From Physcousia sp015060555 (GTDB lineage Bacteria; Bacteroidota; Bacteroidia; Bacteroidales; Bacteroidaceae), in assembly GCA_015060555.1 (NCBI GenBank), contig SUYG01000044.1, positions 62,001 through 126,000 of the forward strand: a stretch of 64,000 nt of DNA. Reading direction: 5' to 3'. Below, in pieces: positions 1 to 7,868 of this stretch (position 1 is its first letter; each line of letters opens with the position of its first letter). The notes beneath the pieces are model-generated. The model was not told where the DNA came from, made no database searches, and saw nothing but the letters and a program-made list of their open reading frames with translations. Position numbers and translations under genes: made by a program.

Positions 1-2
1 TG

Positions 3-86
3 CGCAAGTGGGTCTTCCGCGGCTTCATCACCTACTCGAACCAAACCGGCCTCTACAGCAAGACCGAGGCGTACCTGAAGAGATAG
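3..86 (+). CDS. C-terminal tail of an unidentified protein (5' end outside window)
   Basis: An open frame runs from the first bases of the window to a TAG stop at 84-86 and gives 27 residues ending in KTEAYLKR. The tail is basic and aromatic and carries no motif I recognise. It lies on the same strand as the primase-like gene that follows. In Bacteroidales such primase and HU-like genes often sit beside VirE/helicase-type proteins, so a replication-related identity is possible, but this is only inference from position. Confidence 0.45.
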   Translation, partial: RKWVFRGFITYSNQTGLYSKTEAYLKR

Positions 87-100
87 CATGTAATCGTTTC

Positions 101-190
101 TTTCACACGAATGACCACAAATGGGCACATCAATGGGCATGAATATTTTTGGTCATTACATGGAGCTCATTGATGGGCATTCGTGTGAAA
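101..190. repeat. Nested inverted repeat before the primase gene
   Basis: A perfect 13-base inverted repeat, TTTCACACGAATG at 101-113 and its complement at 178-190, encloses a second inner pair built on CATCAATG and CATTGATG. The structure fills the spacer between the first partial gene and the primase gene. It could act as a terminator-like hairpin or be a remnant of a small repeat element. A related string, TTCGTGTGAATGACCA, occurs near 36285. Confidence 0.6.
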
Positions 191-218
191 TCGTAAAATC
201 GTCAAATTGTCAAATTAT

Positions 219-1145
219 ATGTTGGATAAGTTTGAACTACAACGGCTTCGCGACCTCCCCATCGAGGGGGTCGCGGAGCGACTCGGGCTCGAGGTAGTAA
301 AGCATAAGTGCCTCTGCCCCTTCCACGACGACCACCACGCCTCGCTGTCGTTCAGCGTGCGAAGAAATACTTATAGATGCTTCGCCTGCGGCGCCCATGG
401 CGGCGTGATAGACCTGGCGATGGGGCTCCTAAACAAGGATTTCAAGGATGCGTGCCGATGGCTGGCCGACGAGCACAACAGACCCCTCTCCAGCTCTCCC
501 CGTGAGGGGAGAGAGCTCCCCTCCCTAACGGGAGGGGTCGGGGGTGGGTCTTTCGATGCCACCCGCTACGCCCGCTTCTTCGAGCGCCCCTGGCTCTCCG
601 ATGAAGCCCGCCGTTTCCTCTTCGACGAGCGCAGAATAGACCCGAGGGTGGTGAGGTACTGTCGCTTGTCATCATATAAGGACCGAGATGACATCCCATG
701 GATGTCTATACCCTATTATAGTAGAGACGGAGAACTGATTGGGGTGCAACGCCGCAATCTCATCAAGGGAAGCCAGCCGCGCTTCAAGTTCGCCATGGGC
801 TGCAATCCCACAATCTACAACCTCCCCGTGCTGAATCGCCTTCGCAACGGCGATGAGTTGTATATTGCTGAGGGGTCATCGGATGCTTGGAGTCTGTTGA
901 GTGCCGGCCACAAAGCCATCGCCATTCCGTCGGCCACGCTGTTGAGCCCGAAGGACGTGGAACTGCTCCAGGCGCTAAGCCATGAACAATCCATCCGGTT
1001 CATGATGCATCCTGACAACGATGCCCCTGGTGCCCGCCTGGCCAGCCAGCTCCAAACCATTCTCCCTAATCTCGTGATACAACAGCTGCCCCCAGACTGC
1101 AAAGACTTCAGCGACTACTATGTCCAAAACAGACGCGCCCCATAA
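219..1145 (+). CDS. CHC2 zinc-finger / TOPRIM DNA primase-like protein
   Basis: A 308-residue protein with a CHC2-type zinc finger near residues 33-57 (C33, H36, C54, C57) followed by a TOPRIM domain. The TOPRIM glutamate is in AEGSSD near residue 218 and the D-x-D pair in HPDND near 266-268. Such short primase-like proteins are typical of Bacteroidales mobile or integrated elements and would make or process primers for element replication. I chose the ATG at 219 over an upstream TTG at 207. Residues about 90-111 are translated from a GC-rich palindromic repeat (481-553) between the zinc finger and the TOPRIM domain, adding a low-complexity linker with LTGGVGGGS. It probably belongs with the HU-like gene downstream. 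Confidence 0.85.
   Translation: MLDKFELQRLRDLPIEGVAERLGLEVVKHKCLCPFHDDHHASLSFSVRRNTYRCFACGAHGGVIDLAMGLLNKDFKDACRWLADEHNRPLSSSPREGRELPSLTGGVGGGSFDATRYARFFERPWLSDEARRFLFDERRIDPRVVRYCRLSSYKDRDDIPWMSIPYYSRDGELIGVQRRNLIKGSQPRFKFAMGCNPTIYNLPVLNRLRNGDELYIAEGSSDAWSLLSAGHKAIAIPSATLLSPKDVELLQALSHEQSIRFMMHPDNDAPGARLASQLQTILPNLVIQQLPPDCKDFSDYYVQNRRAP
481..553 (+). repeat. GC-rich palindromic element inside the primase gene
   Basis: Two adjacent palindromes, CTCTCCCC/GGGGAGAG at 494-513 and CCCCTCCC/GGGAGGGG at 518-537, each with a 4-base loop, are followed by GGGGTGGGTCTTT. The same arrangement recurs at 1698, 2250, 32766, 32879, 58947 and 59478. The reading frame is kept open through it. Confidence 0.85.
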
Positions 1146-1360
1146 AGCCCCTAAGGCCTAAAGCCCCCAAGCCCCCTAAAGGGGAGTGTTTTTTGGGGGA
1201 AGAGGGGAAATGGAGGGGCTTGGGGGCCTCTACACTCCCCTTCTTCCCTTGCACCCTCGCTTGCGAGGCCCTCCCCCCAACGGGGGGAGCGGGGAGAGGG
1301 GCCTTACCTTCCGGCCATAAGGTCAAGTCCTTATCGCCATAAGGTCAAGTCCTTCTTACC
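1146..1360. repeat. Spacer with GC-rich palindromes and an 18-base direct repeat
   Basis: No gene is seen here. The first part holds several imperfect copies of the CCCCT/AGGGG palindromic element and a CCCCCC/GGGGGG palindrome near 1272-1290. At about 1316 and 1337 the string CCATAAGGTCAAGTCCTT occurs twice. A related string, CCATAAGGCCATGCCCTT, is found near 36150. Confidence 0.6.
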
Positions 1361-1452
1361 CTCGCCCAGGGAAGTGAAAAATTACGTCAATTACGGTCAT
1401 TCGTGTCCATAAAAAAACTTGCATTTTTCTTGTAGAAAAAGTGGGCGAAATA

Positions 1453-1484
1453 TTTGCGTATGTCACAGGAAATGAGTACCTTTG
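1453..1484 (+). promoter_or_regulatory. Promoter for the HU-like gene
   Basis: TTTG at 1453-1456 and TACCTTTG at 1477-1484 are 20 bases apart and match the Bacteroidetes -33/-7 promoter type. The transcript would have a leader of about 250 bases that includes a heptamer array and a palindromic element. Confidence 0.7.
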
Positions 1485-1575
1485 TAGCGAGAAATGAGGG
1501 AGATGTGAAAGCTCTCAATAAGGCGCCAGCGGGGGCCGAATATCGACCGAAGGACTCACGAAAAACACAGGGTCT

Positions 1576-1640
1576 GGATTCAAGATTCAGGTTTCAGGAT
1601 TCAAGTTTCAGGATTCAAGATTTAAGATTCAGGATTCAAG
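1576..1640 (+). repeat. Heptanucleotide array (GGATTCA/AGATTCA variants)
   Basis: About nine consecutive 7-base units, variants of GGATTCA, AGATTCA and AGTTTCA, lie in the leader of the HU-like gene. An open frame can be drawn through it, but its product is only translated repeat. Confidence 0.85.
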
Positions 1641-1697
1641 ACCAACAATTAATTTCTTTCATTAACCTTAGACTCCAATGCCCCTATTTGCAACGAG

Positions 1698-1732
1698 TCC
1701 TCCCCCTAACAGGGGGGAGTTAGAGAGGGGCC
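1698..1732 (+). repeat. GC-rich palindromic element before the HU-like gene
   Basis: TCCTCCCCCTAACAGGGGGGA is a short palindrome of the same family as at 481-553. It ends just upstream of the start codon, so the purine-rich right part (GAGAGGGG) may serve as ribosome binding sequence. Confidence 0.65.
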
Positions 1733-1738
1733 AAAATT

Positions 1739-2248
1739 ATGAAAAACACACTTAAGTACTCTCTTGCCATGCGCAAGAATCCCATCCATCCCGACGAGCC
1801 CGAGAAGGCGTACGCGAGTCTGCAACTGAACGGCGTGCTGGACATTAACGCCCTGGCCGCGCACATGTCCAACCACAACAGCATCTACAGCAAGGGCACC
1901 ATCGTGGGCGTCATCACCGACATGTGCCACTGCATCAAGGAGGCCATCACCGAGGGCAACGCTGTGATGCTGGGCGACCTGGGCCGCTTCACCCCCTCCA
2001 TCACCTGCGAGGGCGCGCTGCCTGGCACCGACAGCGAGGGCAACCCCATCACCGCCATGGAGGCCTTCACCGAGGCTAACATCAAGGACGTCAACGTGAA
2101 CTACGAAGTGGGCACGGGCCTTGACTTCAAGCGCGACGACTTCGTCTTCGAGTACACCACCACCCGCAAGGTACAGGCTGCCGCCAAGAAGGCCCAGAAG
2201 AAGGGCGAGACCAGCGTGGACTGGAGCGAGGAGGATGAGGAAGGGTAA
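1739..2248 (+). CDS. HU-family DNA-binding protein (HU-HIG type)
   Basis: A 169-residue protein of the Bacteroidetes HU-like family: a short N-terminal extension, then a histone-like fold through about residue 130 with the conserved segment AVMLGDLGRFTPSI near 75-90, and a charged tail rich in K, then D and E. HU proteins bend and compact DNA. This subfamily is usually found as a single gene near primase/VirE genes or amidase genes in Bacteroidales genomes, consistent with the primase upstream. The start is set by the ATG eight bases after GAGAGGGG. The acidic C-terminal tail (SVDWSEEDEEG) is followed directly by palindromic repeats. Confidence 0.85.
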   Translation: MKNTLKYSLAMRKNPIHPDEPEKAYASLQLNGVLDINALAAHMSNHNSIYSKGTIVGVITDMCHCIKEAITEGNAVMLGDLGRFTPSITCEGALPGTDSEGNPITAMEAFTEANIKDVNVNYEVGTGLDFKRDDFVFEYTTTRKVQAAAKKAQKKGETSVDWSEEDEEG

Positions 2249-2249
2249 G

Positions 2250-2335
2250 GTGACCCACCCCGCCCAAAGGGCACCCCTCCCGTAAGGGGGAGAGACCCAC
2301 CCCGCCCAAAGGGCACCCCTCCCGTGAGGGAGGGG
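2250..2335 (-). repeat. Tandem pair of GC-rich palindromic elements
   Basis: Two near-identical copies of about 42 bases, each beginning GACCCACCCC and carrying CCCCTCCCG, stand head to tail immediately after the HU-like gene. They are in the opposite orientation to the copy inside the primase gene. Confidence 0.8.
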
Positions 2336-2363
2336 GCCTGCGGGCAGCGGGGAAGGGAAGAGG

Positions 2364-2441
2364 GAAGAATGAAGAATAAAGAATGAAGAATGAAGAGTGA
2401 AGAATGAAGAGTGAAGAATGAAGAGTGAAGAATGAAGAATA
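2364..2441 (+). repeat. Heptanucleotide array (GAAGAAT/GAAGAGT)
   Basis: Eleven consecutive 7-base units, alternating GAAGAAT and GAAGAGT with one AAAGAAT. The array is intergenic and followed by AT-rich DNA. Confidence 0.9.
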
Positions 2442-2609
2442 AGGATTACTGGTGATAAATTATAAATTCAAGTTTCGGATGTGAACAACTTGTTGTCTGT
2501 CAAGTATTTTATTTCTATCAAGAATTAGAGAATTGGAGAATTTTTCTCAAGTGTGTGGAGGATGGAGGGGTGTGTTTTTTCAACTCTCCCGTTTCATTTT
2601 TTCCGCTCT
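2442..2609. other. AT-rich spacer, no gene seen
   Basis: This stretch between the heptamer array and the guanine deaminase promoter is AT-rich with several stops in every frame. I see no RNA-like structure in it. Confidence 0.5.
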
Positions 2610-2643
2610 TTTGCTTGTGCGTCAGAAAAAATGATTACTTTTG
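2610..2643 (+). promoter_or_regulatory. Promoter for guanine deaminase
   Basis: TTTG at 2610-2613 and TACTTTTG at 2636-2643 fit the -33/-7 type. The leader before the ATG at 2722 is about 70 bases. Confidence 0.65.
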
Positions 2644-2721
2644 CAGCACATTAACAATAACCAAAAACAGCAAACAAGATGTGCGACAACGCCAGCTTCC
2701 ACTATTGACCCACGAGACATT

Positions 2722-3990
2722 ATGAAAAAAGTTTATAAAGGGAATATCCTGTTCACCAAGGAAAAGGACCGATTCGAGATACTTGGGAACGGCTACGTGG
2801 CTGTCGATGGCGACGGGCGCGTGACGGGCGTAGCTAAGGATTTGGCGTCCCTGAACTGCGCCGGCGCCGAGGTCAGGGACTTTGGCGACTGTCTGCTGAT
2901 TCCGGCCATGAACGACCTGCATGTGCACGCGTCGCAGTACCGCAACCAAGGGCTGGCGATGGACCTGGAACTGCTGCCGTGGCTGACACGCTACACATTC
3001 CCCGAGGAGACACGGTATGCCGACACGCAGTATGCCGAGCGAATGTACCGCCGCTTCGTGCGCGACCTGTGGCGCTTCGGTACCATGCGTGCGTGCGTGT
3101 TCGCCACCATACACACCGAGAGCACACGGCTGCTGATGCGCCTGTTCAGGGAAGCCGGCATGGGGGCCTTCGTGGGCAAAGTGGGGATGAACCGCAACTG
3201 CCCCGAAGCGCTGAAGGAGCCGGTGGAGGAGATGGTGAGGGGCTATGAGTCGCTGCTGAAGGAAGATACGGCCAGCGGACTGGTGCGACCGATTATCACA
3301 CCACGCTTCATCCCGTCATGCACGCGGGAGATGCTGCAGGCGTGCGGCGAACTGGCGGCAAAGTACCAATGCCCCGTGCAGTCGCACCTGTCGGAGAACA
3401 AGGCCGAGATTATGATGGTGCGCGAATTGGAGCCGGAGAGCTCGTGCTACGGCGATGCCTATGACCGCTACGGGCTGTTCGGGCAGACGCCGACGGTGAT
3501 GGCACATTGTGTGTGGACAGAGGGCGAGGAGCTGGAACTGATGCAACGGCGAGACGTGATGGTGGCACATTGTCCCACGTCGAACTTCAACGTGGCATCG
3601 GGCATGGCACCCATCCGCACCCTGCTGAACGCAGGCTTGCGCATAGGCCTCGGCAGCGACATCAGCGGCGGCCACGACCTGAGCATTTTCCGCATGATGG
3701 TGTATGCCATACAGGTGAGCAAGATGCACTACCAACAGCACCACACGCAAGCTTTCCTGACGCTGTCCGAGGCTTTCTGGATGGCCACGAAGGTGGGCGG
3801 CAGCTTCTTCGGCCGCGTGGGAAGCTTTGAACCAGGCTACGAGTTTGACGCGCTCGTCATCGACGACAGCGACCTGAACCACAGCAACTACTCGCTGCTG
3901 GAACGTCTGGAGCGCTACATCTACCTGGGCGACGACCGCCAGATCCGGCACCGCTTCTGCCGAGGAAGAGAAATCACATTTACCATGTAA
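2722..3990 (+). CDS. guaD: Guanine deaminase (amidohydrolase family)
   Basis: A 422-residue cytosolic amidohydrolase that would convert guanine to xanthine and ammonia in purine salvage. Metal and catalytic signatures are visible: HVH at 67-69, the conserved QSHLSE with H222 and E225, AHC with H262, and the aspartate in GSDISGG near 313. The length and the order of motifs match guanine deaminases rather than cytosine deaminases. The ATG at 2722 is used because it follows the promoter at a normal distance. An upstream ATG at 2641 would overlap the -7 box and can be excluded. The gene stands alone and is followed by an inverted repeat. Confidence 0.88.
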   Translation: MKKVYKGNILFTKEKDRFEILGNGYVAVDGDGRVTGVAKDLASLNCAGAEVRDFGDCLLIPAMNDLHVHASQYRNQGLAMDLELLPWLTRYTFPEETRYADTQYAERMYRRFVRDLWRFGTMRACVFATIHTESTRLLMRLFREAGMGAFVGKVGMNRNCPEALKEPVEEMVRGYESLLKEDTASGLVRPIITPRFIPSCTREMLQACGELAAKYQCPVQSHLSENKAEIMMVRELEPESSCYGDAYDRYGLFGQTPTVMAHCVWTEGEELELMQRRDVMVAHCPTSNFNVASGMAPIRTLLNAGLRIGLGSDISGGHDLSIFRMMVYAIQVSKMHYQQHHTQAFLTLSEAFWMATKVGGSFFGRVGSFEPGYEFDALVIDDSDLNHSNYSLLERLERYIYLGDDRQIRHRFCRGREITFTM

Positions 3991-4007
3991 CGATTTACAA
4001 TGGTAAA
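3979..4007. terminator. Inverted repeat between convergent genes
   Basis: TTTACCAT at 3979-3986 and ATGGTAAA at 4000-4007 form an 8-base stem that overlaps the guanine deaminase stop. No strong T-run follows, so its role as a terminator is uncertain. GTTGCGAT is repeated twice just after it. Confidence 0.4.
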
Positions 4008-4027
4008 TGTTGCGATGTTGCGATGTG

Positions 4028-4981
4028 TTATTTGTATAGGTCTGTGGTCTTAGCCTTGCGCCAGCGATCCCAACGAGGCAGCGTAGGGTCATTTACGAGC
4101 GCGTCAACACGGCAGGGGATTCCCTGCATGACGTTCTTCTCCAGGAAATCCTGCTCGACATCCCACATGGCATCCATGTAGGCCGCCACCTCGTGCCCGA
4201 GGCCGTCGATGCGCCAGATGCTGTAGTTGCAGCCGTTCTCCTTCAGCCGCTTGGCCAGATAGTTGCTGCCCCAGATGCCGTGGCGCGGGAATCCCATGTG
4301 GGTGTAGGACACCACGCGGTCGGCAGTGCCGTGGAAGAGCAGCAGAGGACAGGGCGCTGTGGGGAACTTCGGCGCACCGCTCTTGCTGATGATGCCGCCG
4401 GCGAAGCTCATCACACCTTTGAAGGCGAAGCCCTGAGGCAGACCCTCGGTATGGCCGTTGGCAATGGCCCAGGCACAGGACAGCGAGATGATGGCTCCGG
4501 CCGAGCTGCCCGCAATGACGATGTTGTCGGCAGGGACGTTCAGCTCGGGATGCGCTGCCAGAAAGCTGACGGCAGAGAAGACATCCTCCACGCCCACCTG
4601 CTGCGACAGCAGGAAGCGGCGCATCGCCTTCAGCGCGCCACGAGGGGTCTTCTTCACGCGGTAGCCCTTCATCGCCAAGCGGTAGTCGATGGCCACCACG
4701 GTGTAGCCGTTGGCATTCAGACGCTGGAACCAGCCGCGGACGGCAGGGTCGCTGCGACGGCCGGAGCTGAAGCCGCCGCCGAAGACAAACATGACGGCAG
4801 GCTTGGCAATGCCCTTGAAAGTGGTTTGCGCGCTGGAATCCGGACGGAAGATGTCGAGGTACAGCGAACATGTGTCGCGCTCGGCATAGAGATAGGTCTC
4901 CTGCGCCGAGACACCAAGGCTGCAGAAGACCATGAGGAGCGCCAGCAGCCGGCTTGCGGTGGGTAGGATGATTCTATTCAA
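4028..4981 (-). CDS. Exported alpha/beta hydrolase (carboxylesterase-like)
   Basis: A 317-residue esterase or lipase of the alpha/beta hydrolase fold. It has an oxyanion-hole segment FVFGGGF, a nucleophile elbow GSSAGA, an acid in GTADRVV and a catalytic histidine in GLGHEV. A signal peptide of about 26 residues ends at GVSA before QE, so the protein is exported. The start is unusual: an ATG exists at 5050, but the only promoter box lies between it and the coding region, so translation most likely begins at the TTG whose first base is 4981 (MNRIILPTASRLL). The substrate cannot be told from sequence, though the family often removes acetyl or feruloyl groups from plant glycans. It is transcribed alone toward guaD. 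Confidence 0.8.
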   Translation of the reverse strand: MNRIILPTASRLLALLMVFCSLGVSAQETYLYAERDTCSLYLDIFRPDSSAQTTFKGIAKPAVMFVFGGGFSSGRRSDPAVRGWFQRLNANGYTVVAIDYRLAMKGYRVKKTPRGALKAMRRFLLSQQVGVEDVFSAVSFLAAHPELNVPADNIVIAGSSAGAIISLSCAWAIANGHTEGLPQGFAFKGVMSFAGGIISKSGAPKFPTAPCPLLLFHGTADRVVSYTHMGFPRHGIWGSNYLAKRLKENGCNYSIWRIDGLGHEVAAYMDAMWDVEQDFLEKNVMQGIPCRVDALVNDPTLPRWDRWRKAKTTDLYK

Positions 4982-5009
4982 GGGTCGTTCTTTTTGGTAA
5001 ATTCGTGCA

Positions 5010-5017
5010 CAAAAGTA
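5010..5017 (-). promoter_or_regulatory. Promoter -7 box of the esterase gene
   Basis: On the minus strand TACTTTTG matches the -7 consensus. It places the transcript start downstream of the ATG at 5050, which is why the TTG start at 4981 is preferred. Confidence 0.65.
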
Positions 5018-5051
5018 CGCAATAATCTGAAAAGACAAGCAAAGAAGCATG

Positions 5052-5093
5052 AAAAAAGCGCTAAATCATAGAAAATCTCTACGTTTAGCGCTT
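5052..5093 (-). terminator. Terminator of clpC
   Basis: Minus-strand hairpin with 10-base arms (AAGCGCTAAA and its complement) at 5056-5065 and 5084-5093, followed by a run of T. It lies right after the clpC stop. Confidence 0.85.
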
Positions 5094-5112
5094 CGAATTA
5101 AAAGAAGATAGG

Positions 5113-7644
5113 TTATTCTTTTATGGGTTCTGTGTCACATACTCTTAACGTCAGCTCCTTGGCATCAGGCGCAGCGGCATCAGCCTGTATGGTCTGCCCT
5201 GGCAGCACCTTGCCGTCGAGCACCAGCTGGCAGAAGGCATCCTCGACAGCTGTCTGGATGAGGCGCTTCAGCGGACGGGCACCGAACTGCACGTCGTAGC
5301 CTTTCTCGGCAAGCCACGTGCGGGCTGCATCCGTGAGCTCAAGCTCGTAGCCCAATTCCTTGACGCGCTTCTGCAGGGGGCGCATCTCGATGTCCACGAT
5401 CTGGTGCAAGCCTTCCTTCGAGAGCTGGTCGAAGAAGATGATGTCATCGAGGCGGTTCAGGAACTCGGGCGAGAACTGTTTCTGCAGCGTCTTCTGGATG
5501 ATGCTGCGTGCCAGCTCGCGGTTCTGGGTGTCGCCGCCACGTGTGAAGCCGATGCCCTGACCGAACTCCTTCAGCTGGCGCGTGCCGCTGTTGGAGGTCA
5601 TGATGATGACGGTGTTGCGGAAATCCACGGTCGTGCCGTTGCCGTCGGTCATGCGCCCTTCGTCCATCACTTGCAGCAGGATGTTGAAGACATCGGAGTG
5701 TGCCTTCTCAATCTCGTCGAGCAGCACAATGCTGTAGGGCTTGCGGCGCACACGGTCGGTGAGCTGTCCGCCCTCTTCGTAGCCGACATATCCCGGAGGT
5801 GCGCCCACCATGCGGCTGACGGTGTGCTTCTCCATATACTCGCTCATGTCCACGCGGATGAGGGCATCCTCGCTGCCGAAGAGCTCTACGGCAAGGCGTT
5901 TGGTCAAATACGTTTTGCCCACACCCGTGGGTCCCAGGAACATGAAGGTGCCGATGGGTTTGTTGGGGTCTTTCAGGCCCACACGTGAGCGCTGGATGGC
6001 GCGCACGAGCTTGTCCACGGCATCGTCCTGTCCCACGACAGAGCCCTTGAGGGCAGAGCCCAGGTTGCGCAGGCGCTCGTTCTCGCTCTCCCCTACCCGC
6101 TGCACGGGAATGCCCGTCATCATCGACACCACCTCGGCAATCTGCTGCTCGTCGATTTGCTCGCGCACCTCGCGCAGCTGGTGGTCCCAGTCCTTCTTCA
6201 TCTGCGTCAGGCGCTCTGTCTCGTTGGCCAACTGGTCGCGGTACTCAGCAGCCAGCTCGAAGTTCTGCTTGCTGACGGCTTCGTCCTTGAGCGTACGCAG
6301 ATGCTGGCACAATTCCTCCTTACGGCTAATCTCGTCGCTGACGGGGATATTTATAAGATGTACGCGCGAGCCGGCCTCGTCCATCGCATCGATGGCTTTG
6401 TCGGGCAGGCAGCGGTCGGTCATATAGCGGTCGGTGAGCTTCACACAAGCGCGCAGCGCCTCGGGCGAATAGCGCACGTTGTGGTGCTCCTCGTAGCGGT
6501 CCTTGATGTTTTCCAGGATGGCGATGGTCTCCTCGATGGTCGTGGGTTCCACCAGCACCTTCTGGAAGCGACGCTCCAGAGCGCCGTCCTTCTCGATGCT
6601 CTTCTTGTACTCGTCGATGGTGGTGGCACCGATGCATTGCAGCTCACCACGTGCCAGCGCAGGCTTCAGCATGTTGGCAGCGTCCATTGTACCGGATGCC
6701 GAACCCGCTCCGATGAGCGTGTGGATTTCATCGATGAACAGGATAATCTCCTTGTGCTGTTGCAGCTCGTTGATGATGGCCTTCAGGCGCTCCTCGAACT
6801 GTCCGCGGTACTTAGTGCCGGCCACGACAGCAGCCAGGTCGAGCACGATGACGCGCTTGTCATACAGCAGGCGTGCCACCTTGTGCTCCACGATGCGCAG
6901 CGCCAGTCCTTCGACGATGGCACTCTTGCCCACACCGGGCTGACCAATGAGAATGGGGTTGTTCTTCTTGCGGCGACACAGGATTTGTGCCACACGCTCT
7001 ATCTCGCGCTCACGGCCCACGACGGGGTCGAGGAGTCCTGCGGCAGCAGCCTTCGTGAGGTCGGTGCCGAAGGTGTCCAAAGCGGGTGTCCCCGTGCCCT
7101 TGCCGTTCTGCTTGCGTGTGGCTGTCTGCGAGGGGTTGGAGGCGCGGCCCGTGTTGTGCAGGTCGTCGTCCTCATCATCGTCATCTTCGTCCTCGTCGGT
7201 GAAACCGAAGCCAGCCTGCGGCTCCTGCTTCTGGGTGATGGCGTTCTTCACGCTCTGGTAGTCCACGTCGAAGGCATTCAGGTGCTGACACGAGACATCG
7301 TCCGTAGCACGCAGGAAAGCCAGCAGCAGGTGCTCTGAGTCGGCAGCCTCGGCCTTCATGGCACGCGCTTCGAGCAGCATCAGTTTCACGATGCGCCCCG
7401 ACTGGTCGCTCAATAGCGGATCGGCGGTGTCATCCATGCCGCTGATGCTCTTCTCCAAGGATTGCTTCAGGGCATCAAAATCAACGCCCATCTGTCGAAG
7501 GATGGACATCGCGGTACAGTCCTTCTCACGCATGAGGGCCAACAGCAGATGCGCCGGTTCCACCTGGGAACAACGCAGCCGCACGGCCTCTTCCTTGCCG
7601 TAATTGAGAATTTCCGTTATTTTGGGTGAGAATTTGTTTTCCAT
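5113..7644 (-). CDS. clpC: ATP-dependent Clp protease ATP-binding subunit ClpC
   Basis: An 843-residue Clp/Hsp100 AAA+ unfoldase. It has an N-terminal double Clp-N repeat (about 1-145), a very acidic linker with a run of D and E near 150-162, a first ATPase domain with GQPGVGKS near 235-242, a UVR segment (NFELAAEYRDQL) near 450, and a second ATPase domain with GPTGVGKT near 570. The UVR segment and the short middle domain separate it from ClpB. It would feed proteins to ClpP in the cytosol. The first codon is the ATG at 7644, since the codon upstream is TTG. The acidic linker is longer than usual for ClpC. The gene ends with its own terminator, and its upstream neighbour is tRNA-Arg on the same strand. 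Confidence 0.93.
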   Translation of the reverse strand: MENKFSPKITEILNYGKEEAVRLRCSQVEPAHLLLALMREKDCTAMSILRQMGVDFDALKQSLEKSISGMDDTADPLLSDQSGRIVKLMLLEARAMKAEAADSEHLLLAFLRATDDVSCQHLNAFDVDYQSVKNAITQKQEPQAGFGFTDEDEDDDDEDDDLHNTGRASNPSQTATRKQNGKGTGTPALDTFGTDLTKAAAAGLLDPVVGREREIERVAQILCRRKKNNPILIGQPGVGKSAIVEGLALRIVEHKVARLLYDKRVIVLDLAAVVAGTKYRGQFEERLKAIINELQQHKEIILFIDEIHTLIGAGSASGTMDAANMLKPALARGELQCIGATTIDEYKKSIEKDGALERRFQKVLVEPTTIEETIAILENIKDRYEEHHNVRYSPEALRACVKLTDRYMTDRCLPDKAIDAMDEAGSRVHLINIPVSDEISRKEELCQHLRTLKDEAVSKQNFELAAEYRDQLANETERLTQMKKDWDHQLREVREQIDEQQIAEVVSMMTGIPVQRVGESENERLRNLGSALKGSVVGQDDAVDKLVRAIQRSRVGLKDPNKPIGTFMFLGPTGVGKTYLTKRLAVELFGSEDALIRVDMSEYMEKHTVSRMVGAPPGYVGYEEGGQLTDRVRRKPYSIVLLDEIEKAHSDVFNILLQVMDEGRMTDGNGTTVDFRNTVIIMTSNSGTRQLKEFGQGIGFTRGGDTQNRELARSIIQKTLQKQFSPEFLNRLDDIIFFDQLSKEGLHQIVDIEMRPLQKRVKELGYELELTDAARTWLAEKGYDVQFGARPLKRLIQTAVEDAFCQLVLDGKVLPGQTIQADAAAPDAKELTLRVCDTEPIKE

Positions 7645-7666
7645 CAAAAAATATCATCTCTGTTAG

Positions 7667-7740
7667 TGACTCCTGCGGGATTCAAACCCACAACCTTCTG
7701 ATCCGTAGTCAGATGCTCTATTCAGTTGAGCTAAGGAGCC
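7667..7740 (-). tRNA. tRNA-Arg (anticodon ACG)
   Basis: A complete cloverleaf is visible on the minus strand: acceptor GGCTCCT with AGGAGTC, D stem GCTC/GAGC, anticodon stem TCTGA/TCAGA around loop CTACGGA, and T arm GTGGG/CCCGC. The anticodon ACG reads CGN arginine codons after A-to-I editing. Confidence 0.96.
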
Positions 7741-7742
7741 GT

Positions 7743-7811
7743 GTTTTCCCTCAAATGCGGTCGCAAAGGTAAGGTGTTTTGCCGACCTGTGCAAACTTTT
7801 TGAGGGAAAAC
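7743..7811. repeat. 13-base inverted repeat spanning the tRNA-Arg promoter
   Basis: GTTTTCCCTCAAA at 7743-7755 and its exact complement at 7799-7811 flank the -33 and -7 boxes of the tRNA-Arg promoter. The 43-base spacer contains the whole promoter. Confidence 0.75.
7764..7795 (-). promoter_or_regulatory. Promoter for tRNA-Arg (and possibly clpC)
   Basis: On the minus strand TTTG (7792-7795) and TACCTTTG (7764-7771) are 20 bases apart, close to the ideal -33/-7 arrangement. No terminator is evident between the tRNA and clpC, so read-through into clpC is possible. Confidence 0.8.
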
Positions 7812-7847
7812 AAACCTTTAATCTTTCAATTTATTATTTTTACAATT

Positions 7848-7868
7848 GTACATCGTACATCGTACATC
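7848..7868 (+). repeat. Three heptamers (GTACATC) at the htpG stop
   Basis: GTACATC occurs three times in a row and overlaps the first two bases of the htpG stop codon on the minus strand. Confidence 0.8.

Noticed and set aside
1454..1723. 89-residue frame through the GGATTCA array
   Set aside because: Most of it is translated heptamer repeat and it starts before the -7 box.
6157..7338. 393-residue plus-strand frame opposite clpC
   Set aside because: Antisense shadow; the minus strand encodes a full ClpC with all motifs.
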